This document shows positions 58,470-64,000 of a DNA stretch of 64,000 nucleotides, in pieces. Location: assembly GCA_037783415.1 (NCBI GenBank), contig JAZGTN010000003.1, positions 5,556,501 through 5,620,500 on the forward strand, in the 5' to 3' direction. The notes beneath the pieces are model-generated. The model saw only the letters and a list, made by a program, of their open reading frames with translations, had not been told where the DNA came from and did not search any database. The DNA comes from Leptasterias polaris. Its lineage: Eukaryota > Echinodermata > Asteroidea > Forcipulatida > Asteriidae. The translations under genes were made by a program, and so were the position numbers. How positions within the stretch are numbered: position 1 is the stretch's first letter; the number at the start of each line of letters is the position of its first letter.

Positions 58470-58610
58470 TGCACCATGGTCAAGCGGTTTGACTGCATGA
58501 ATTGTAATCACAAGGTTGTAGGTTCAAATCCAGCCAAGCTAACCGCTGATTTCACAATGACTAGAATAAGTATTGTCGTCGTCTAGTTACGGAATCACAA
58601 TTTAATGAAT
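58470..58610 (+). mobile_element. tRNA-headed SINE of a second type
   Basis: A box TGGTCAAGCGG (58,477-58,487) and B box GGTTCAAATCC (58,521-58,531) are 33 bp apart, close to tRNA spacing. The intervening part cannot make a good anticodon stem, so it is a SINE head rather than a tRNA gene. The tail is not matched elsewhere in the window. Confidence 0.65.
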
Positions 58611-59068
58611 TCTGTACTTCATAATCATAGATGTTAAACCAGTGTTTGTCTGAGAGAGATTGGCTGTTGCCAGCTCGGCGTTTATATCCCTTTGTGGAAG
58701 CTTTTCCGAGTTCCCTTTCCGAGATCATCTAAACAAATAATAGTTTTTTTTTAAATATCTTGTCTAAAAATTCAGACCAAGGACGTCCTCTGTTTATTCT
58801 GTTGTGTCAATTTATTTATCAAAACAAGAAATTAAGGCATGTGAACAGAAAAACAAAATAAGTAGTAGAACCAACATAACAACAGGATTTCAGATAAAAG
58901 AACAACATTATTTTGAAACTTTGAAAAGAAAGAAAATTCCATCAACAAATTTGTGTAATTAAATGGAGTTGTTCTTTTTATCGATATTTTATTATTACAA
59001 ACCACTGTATACCGAGTGCTATTTGAAACTTGCAAGGGGACCCAGCGGCACATACTTTATAAAAGCAG

Positions 59069-59360
59069 GCGTGTCGTGGCCAAGCAGTCAGGCGAACCAG
59101 ACTCAAGGTCTGATGTTTCTGATCAATGTGGGTTCGAGTCCCGGTCTTGACACTAGTGTCCTTAAGCAAGACACTCGACCATTATTGCTTCGTCCTTCGG
59201 ATGGGACATAGAGCAAGCCGTAGGGGTCATACATTGTGTAGTGCATGTAAAGAGAAGCGGTTTTCCCTGGTGTGTCTGGCAGTGGCTGCTGAGTGCGCCG
59301 AAGCACCTTGTAAACCTTTATAAGGTGCAACACAATTCGGTTTCATAAATACAAAAATTA
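59069..59360 (+). mobile_element. tRNA-Leu-like SINE, nearly full length
   Basis: GTGTCGTGGCCAAGCAGTCA (A box) and GGTTCGAGTCC (B box, 59,131-59,141) form a class-II tRNA-like head. The body has AGACACTCGACCATTATTGC, GCTTCGTCCTTCGGATGGGA and GTGCGCCGAAGCACCTTGTA. The last two segments give a hairpin near the 3' end. A diverged copy is at 22,607 (minus). Confidence 0.8.
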
Positions 59361-59664
59361 AATAACCTATCTTAAGTTTCTCTTTGTTCGCCTACTTTAT
59401 TGGTACAATGTTGATACGTACGCTGTGTAAGACTCTGGTATGATTAACCCTCTTGCTGTCTGACCATTCAATACCATTCACTGTGGTTTTGAATGATAGA
59501 TAAGCTATGCCAGCCTTGCAATATGATACCATGAGGGAATGCATGTACACAGTACACAGTTAGTTCTGTGCACAGTTGTGCCACCATACACAACTTTGGC
59601 AGTTGAATGGTTTCAAATGGTTGGTCAACTCACTTGAAAATATTGCGAACAGTAGGAGGGTTAA

Positions 59665-59950
59665 AGGGTATGAACCACATTGGTAAGATTGAAGGACAAA
59701 TGTTCACAAATTTACACATAACTCTACATGGTATTGAAGATGGTCATAGTAGAAAACTCCCCCTGAAATATTTTTACCTGAAATGCTTAAGTTTTTGAGA
59801 AACCTCAGTGCAGTCTCGCGAGTCCAAATTCCGATATTTGTAAACAGCGAAAACTGTGATGGTTTTTTTCACTATTTTATTGTCACTCCCACGACCAATT
59901 AAGCTCAAACTTTCACAGGTTTGTTACTCCATGAATGTTTATGACATATA
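59665..59950. mobile_element. TTAA MITE (AGGGTATGAACCACATTGG), right part lost
   Basis: TTAA at 59,661-59,664 precedes a left end like that of 21,043. The interior matches through GTTTGTTACTCCATGAATGT. The right terminus is replaced by the element that begins at 59,951, so this copy is truncated or split. Confidence 0.75.
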
Positions 59951-60164
59951 TATAGACGATGTGACCTCTGTTTACATTCAAACCGCCCTCTGTTGACAAG
60001 TCTGTTGTCCAAGTCATGTTCCGCCGGGCAAAAAGACGCGTAGTCATGGTAATATTGCGTGTACTTTCTAGCTGGCTGTCAAGTACACGAAGGTTTTGCC
60101 CGGCGACATGCGCGCGCATCATGTTATGATTTTCAAATGACGTCAGAGGTCACATCGTCTATAC
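59951..60164. mobile_element. ~214-bp MITE (TATAGACGATGTGACCTCTG)
   Basis: Left end TATAGACGATGTGACCTCTG and the right end, its perfect complement CAGAGGTCACATCGTCTATA. Related to the other TATAGAC elements. It interrupts or abuts the TTAA MITE on its left and lies just downstream of the split gene on the minus strand. Confidence 0.85.
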
Positions 60165-60234
60165 ATCAGTTAAACGTACTTTCCGTTAGCGGACTTATTT
60201 CTGAGACACAGGAAGTCAGGGGTCGTTCCACCGA

Positions 60235-60440
60235 TCAGAGACTCTTGGAAGCTTTCCCTTCCTGGATCCCAGTCATACTCCACTCAGCCCTCCACTCATT
60301 GGGCCCTAGTAACGTATGACCTATGACCCAGCCGGCACTCTCTAACTGGGCGATGAATCGTGGGTACAGGTCATCTGCCATGAGCCCGGCCAATCTGACC
60401 ACCTCCCAGCTGTTTTCCTGTCCCGATATTGCACGATCAG
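60235..60440 (-). CDS. Last coding exon of a split, unrecognised gene
   Basis: On the minus strand a strong acceptor TTTTGTCTTTCAG ends at 60,441. It is followed by 206 nt whose frame (two bases, 67 codons, then TGA at 60,235-60,237) reads DRAISGQENSWEVVRLAGLM and continues helix-like, Trp-containing (AGWVIGHTLLG, NEWRAEW). The two leading bases fit a preceding exon that ends one base into a codon, as the candidate at 62,275 does. A second frame is open for only about 32 codons and is less protein-like. The family is not recognised; no membrane segment, no catalytic motif. The alternative is an accidental ORF, but the splice signal and phase match argue against it. Confidence 0.6.
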
Positions 60441-60633
60441 CTGAAAGACAAAAGTCGAATTTTGTTCTGATTTGAAAGTAACTGCAGAAATATTGGATAT
60501 TAACAATTCCACTTAACAAAGAGAAATTAACTAGAACTGGATATGAACCTGCCAGCTCTGCATTAACATGATGAAGGTCGCAAGTTTACATACTGTTCTG
60601 GTAAATTTGTCTTCAATCACCCTGGACATAGCC

Positions 60634-61220
60634 TCGATGCCACTGGTCATTGCCTCAATGCCACTGGTCATTGCCACGATGCCACTGGTCATTGCCTCGA
60701 TGCCACCATTGCCTAGATGCCACTGGTCATTGCCTCAATGCCACTGGTCATTGCCTCGATGCCACCATTGCCTCAATGCTACTGGTCATTGCCTCAATGC
60801 CACTGGTCATTGCCTCAATGCCACTGGTCATTGCCTCAATGCCACTGGTCATTGCCACGATGCCACTGGTCATTGCCTCGATGCCACCATTGCCTCAATG
60901 CTACTGGTCATTGCCTCAATGCCACTGGTAATTGCCTCGATGCCACTGGTCATTGCCTCGATGCCACGTCATTGCCACGATGCCACTGGTCATTGCCTCG
61001 ATGCCACCATTGCCTCAATGCTTCTGGTCATTGCCTCAATGCCACTGGTCATTGCCTCAATGCAATTGGTCATTGCCTCAATGCCACTGGTCATTGCCTC
61101 AATGCCACTGGTCATTGCCTCGATGCCACCATTGCCTTAATGCTACTGGTCATTGCCTCAATGCCACTGGTCATTGCCACGATGCCACTGGTCATTGCCT
61201 CGATGCCACCATTGCCTCAG
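60634..61220. repeat. 21-bp minisatellite (ATTGCCTCAATGCCACTGGTC), ~29 units
   Basis: Units alternate between CAATGCC and CGATGCC or ACGATGCC variants, and shorter units such as GATGCCACCATTGCC break the 21-bp register. These shorter units change frame, so the repetitive ORFs in three frames (93-190 codons, Ser/Pro/His/Cys-rich) are not a conserved coding repeat. The array lies in the proposed intron between the last two exons. Confidence 0.95.
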
Positions 61221-61360
61221 GGTAGAGATCGCTACCAGGAGCATTGAAGAAATTAATTTCAGGGACTCTGGGAAGCATACCTGCCAACGTTTGAAAAAGG
61301 CAGGCATAGCAGAATGAGAGGCGAAGCAAATTGTTCAATGACAGGGGGCCAGTGTTGAGC

Positions 61361-62075
61361 TAGACTTGACTCAAGTCCCAATCCCGTGCAAGGCCCTTCC
61401 TTGCCTCATCGTCAGAAAACTATTATTTTGCGCTCTGCATTCCCCAACCTGTTCCGCGCGCGGGACAGGGACTTGACGAACCCGCAGTTGCCTGATATGT
61501 AAATTTATTCACTTACGAATATGCAAAGTTATGGCGCATTACTTGTTGTCCAATCAAACGCGTTCAAAAAGAAGACTCGTTGATTTTTTTATTTGCGGGG
61601 GTGGTAAAGTACTTTGTCGAGGATCGAAATGCATGAATATATATAAAAACTACAAATTTATTTGAATTCAAGTTAATATTACGTATACATTGGGATTGGT
61701 ATTGTTTGCAAATGCATACTTTGAATTGTTGACAAATGCAATTTAGCGACTTAAAACACCCACCCCCTCTTCCGCCCGGCAGCCATTCTGGAGATGCTTA
61801 CGTCCATAGATACATGATACAAACGTCACAGAGCAAGATGAATACTAAATGAAAGGGGCGGCACTTCCACGCTCCCATTGGATTTGTACATCTCCCCATT
61901 TGGGGAGATTTTTCTATTCAAATGCGTGGAGTAGGAAACGACCCCGTCAAGTCCCTTGATCGCCACCGCATAAATAACTACATTTTGTCGGTGAGGGCGC
62001 ACTGGTATTCTGTGGCTGCATGCTGGCGCGTTACGTTAGGAACCTCGCACGAGAAAGGGACTTGAATCAAGTCTA
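61361..62075. mobile_element. 715-bp Mutator-like non-autonomous DNA transposon
   Basis: Exact 9-bp direct repeats GTGTTGAGC flank it (61,352-61,360 and 62,076-62,084). The left end TAGACTTGACTCAAGTCCC and the right-end complement TAGACTTGATTCAAGTCCC differ at one base, and a further CCCGTGC / TCTCGTGC match follows. Nine-base duplication with long inverted ends is typical of Mutator elements. Internal GGGACTTGACG and CCGTCAAGTCCC repeat the terminal motif. No transposase. Confidence 0.85.
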
Positions 62076-62274
62076 GTGTTGAGCTGCCCAGAGGTCCAAT
62101 TTAGGGTTCAGGATTTGGTTTTATTTAGACCTGCAGCAGCTGAACTTAGCTGTTGACTTGTGAAAATCTAGACTTCCTGGTTTTAATAGGTGTTTTTAAA
62201 ACCACACATTGGGAAAGTCCTGGGAAAAACAGGAACAGTTGGCAGGTATGCAAAAACTATGCATACCGAGATAC

Positions 62275-62349
62275 CAAGATCTTGAAGTGCTTTATAGTTG
62301 TCAGGAGGTAACCCCTTATTAGATCTGGCCTTTTCCCACGTACAAGAAA
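62275..62349 (-). CDS. Internal coding exon candidate of the split gene
   Basis: Minus-strand frame reads SCTWEKARSNKGLPPDNYKA then LQDL and ends one base into a codon at CTTG before GTATCT. The next exon begins with CT, which restores Ala (GCT) and continues DRAISGQENS. An in-frame TGA just upstream forces the exon to start after it; the nearest AG is ...ATCTGAG, with alternative AAAAG. An earlier AG (ATTCCAG) would bring in a stop. An alternative donor eight bases downstream (GTATGC) would break the frame with the last exon. The acceptor is therefore the least certain part. Confidence 0.45.
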
Positions 62350-62639
62350 CTCAGATCTGGAATATTACAAACAAGGTGGGATCTATGGCATTGACATATT
62401 GTTGTTAGTTACAACACTCCCATTCAAAGTGATAGCATACCTTGGTTCAACCTTTGTTTTGGTGCGTAAGCAAAACAATAAAGTCTTGTACCAGATGGTC
62501 ACCCAGGAAGGAGTTCAGCTGGACATGTACATGTATCAGACTAACAGTTAATAGGTTGAAAACCAACGTACATTGTCTTTATCAATTCAGGATCGATCAA
62601 GTTCATATCGTCTAATTAACAGAATTCAATTCAATTCAA

Positions 62640-62700
62640 AGTTTTATTAGTCATGTTAAAATGCACATGAAATTCCATTTCCTGGTGTGAAAAGTATATA
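62640..62700. repeat. Fragment resembling a retroelement 3' end
   Basis: GAATTCAATTCAATTCAAAG followed by TTTTATTAGTCATG is a phrase I recall from the antisense 3' end of LINE-like elements; only about 60 bp are present. Low certainty. Confidence 0.3.
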
Positions 62701-62849
62701 TAAAAATACAAAAAACCACTTTAGGACACACCACTCAATAAGCAAATTTTCACCCAAAAATTTGAATCTGATAATGGCTTCAGGCATGAAGAAAGGCTTC
62801 AGGCATCTGGAAAAACACGATTCTATGCAACAAGGATTTTTTTTTTCTT

Positions 62850-63015
62850 TTACTCTTTTCTTGCAACTTCGATGACCAATTGAGCCAAACAATTTGCAGG
62901 TTTGCTATTTTATGTACATGTTGGGACACACCAGGTGACACACCAGGTGACACACCAGGTGACACACCAGGTGAGGATACTGGTCCTTGAAAATTACCAA
63001 AAGAATAACCTGCCT
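62850..63015. mobile_element. Truncated TTAA MITE with a 12-bp minisatellite inside
   Basis: TTGCAACTTCGATGACCAAT and ACTGGTCCTTGAAAATTACC belong to the AGGCACTGG family; the right end CTGCCT abuts TTAA at 63,016. ACACACCAGGTG is repeated four times (62,934-62,974), an expansion of a single copy in the 39,924 element (ACACCAAGTGAG). Confidence 0.75.
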
Positions 63016-63019
63016 TTAA

Positions 63020-63373
63020 AGGTATTATACAGGATTGGCAGAGCTGACAAAATAATCACAGACAGTGTTCATGTTTTGTGTAATCAACCACATACATGAA
63101 ATAACAAACCTGTGAAAATTTGAGCTCAATTGGTCATCGAGGTCACGAGAAAATAGTGAAAAGAGACCTTATGTGTTTTCTGTTTTTCAAACATCGAGTT
63201 TATTATCGCGCGCGATAAAAACTATTGTTTTACTCATTTCTCAGAAACGATAGCATTTTAGGCAGAAATATTTTAAGGAACCCTTTCTACCATTACTTAC
63301 TTTAAACCATGTAAGTTATGTGTGAATCTGTAACATTTGTGTTTTTCGATTTTACCAATAGTGTACAGGGCCT
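63020..63373. mobile_element. 354-bp TTAA MITE immediately next to another
   Basis: Ends AGGTATTATACAGGATTGG and complement AGGCCCTGTACACTATTGG; TTAA on both sides (63,016-63,019 and 63,374-63,377). Its left TTAA is shared with the truncated neighbour. Interior matches 21,043 and 59,665. Confidence 0.8.
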
Positions 63374-63452
63374 TTAAAAGGAATAACTACAGGAGCAGTA
63401 ATAATGTGTGGCAGCAGCAATGACTGCACCCAGTACTGTTGTTTAAACTTAC

Positions 63453-63495
63453 CTGTGTAATGTTTACCGGAATCTTCACAATATACTGTCTCTCC
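63453..63495 (-). CDS. 43-nt internal exon candidate of the split gene
   Basis: It has a good acceptor (ATTTATCCTTTTCAG) and an excellent donor (CACAG followed by GTAAGTTT) on the minus strand. In phase 0 it reads GETVYCEDSGKHYT plus one base, which joins to the 62,275 exon. A second frame (ERQYIVKIPVNITQ) is also open and could link to a weak upstream exon at about 63,644-63,697, so the phase is not settled. Very short exons are common in animal genes. Confidence 0.5.
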
Positions 63496-63990
63496 CTGAA
63501 AAGGATAAATTGAACATTTGTAGCTTGTGTGAATCACTTAGGACTATAGTGCAGATCGGTGGTATGATTGGACATTCTCATTTGGTTGGGGGAGGAGGGT
63601 GTGTTGGGGCAAAGAAATAATTTGGAGGCTTTAAACTTTACCTGTTAATTGCAATGTGTACAAGTTTACTGGACAAAAAGTATTGAATTACATTGCTGAC
63701 AGTCTGAGTTAGAACACGGTCATTTTGTGAGCACGCACTTCCTAAAACCGCAATACTCACAAACAGGAAAAACTAGAAATTCCAAGCACGATTGGGTCAC
63801 AAAGTAAAAACAAAATTGATTTAAATAAAGTTTCCATTTTTGCCATAGGAATTTATACACATTTATAGTTTACTTTTCTTTGATCTCATTTGGGGGTAGG
63901 GAGGTTGGAAGAGGGGCAAGGATTCTGAGCAGGGGGCTCAAGCCCCTTCCCCTCTTCCCTCTGGTTAAGCAACCAGAGTAGATGTCTTAC

Positions 63991-64000
63991 CAGTGGCAAA
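63991..64000 (-). CDS. Edge fragment of a further upstream exon
   Basis: On the minus strand TTTGCCACTG is followed at once by a strong donor GTAAGACATC. Read as codons ending exactly at the junction (LPL), it would continue in phase 0 into GETVYCEDSG of the 63,453 exon. Only ten bases are inside the window, so this is suggestive only. Confidence 0.28.

Noticed and set aside
60568..61247. 190- and 176-codon repetitive ORFs
   Set aside because: They read the 21-bp minisatellite in several frames; short units shift the frame, so no reading frame is preserved.
63640..63700. Additional exon at about 63,644-63,697 (minus) reading NVIQYFLSSKLVHIAIN
   Set aside because: The acceptor is pyrimidine-poor and the implied frame conflicts with the better-supported reading of the downstream exons. 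It is kept only as an alternative.

Overview
The window looks like animal nuclear DNA, most probably from an echinoderm and best guess a sea star. This rests on dispersed repeats that I recall as typical of asteroid genomes: short TTAA-flanked inverted-repeat elements, a hairpin family starting GGGCCCAATTTCATAG, and tRNA-headed SINEs. It also rests on intron-like spacing and AT-rich, gene-poor sequence. No database search was possible, so the taxon is an inference. There are no bacterial-type genes, operons or CRISPR arrays.

Layout. Bases 1-16,241 are part of a head-to-tail tandem array with a unit of about 1,276 bp and about 12.7 nearly identical copies. It runs off the left edge. A 483-bp inverted-repeat element sits inside one copy (2,991-3,473), and the same element at the same unit position forms the right border of the array (16,242-16,724). 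Bases 17.9-19.9 kb hold the one solid gene, a 474-codon uninterrupted ORF on the plus strand. It encodes a mostly disordered Ser/Pro-rich protein with a short charged helix and four copies of a [ST]xSxxNL motif. Its family is not recognised. From 20 to 60 kb I see no convincing gene except a weak 104-residue membrane or secreted candidate (36,644-36,958, minus). The rest is a graveyard of non-autonomous DNA transposons, SINEs, minisatellites and unique AT-rich sequence.

From 60.2 to 64.0 kb on the minus strand there are three exon candidates and one edge fragment, with splice signals and matching codon phases. They look like the 3' end of a protein-coding gene whose 5' part lies beyond the right edge. 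Its introns carry a 21-bp minisatellite, a 715-bp Mutator-like element with a clean 9-bp target duplication, and adjacent TTAA elements.

The genes show no sign of working together; this is an ordinary accessory stretch of a metazoan chromosome. The most interesting structural signals are the homogenised array with telomere-like subrepeats and its element-defined border, a foldback repeat whose arms co-vary and contain a histone-type stem-loop sequence, several nested insertions, and the split gene at the right edge.
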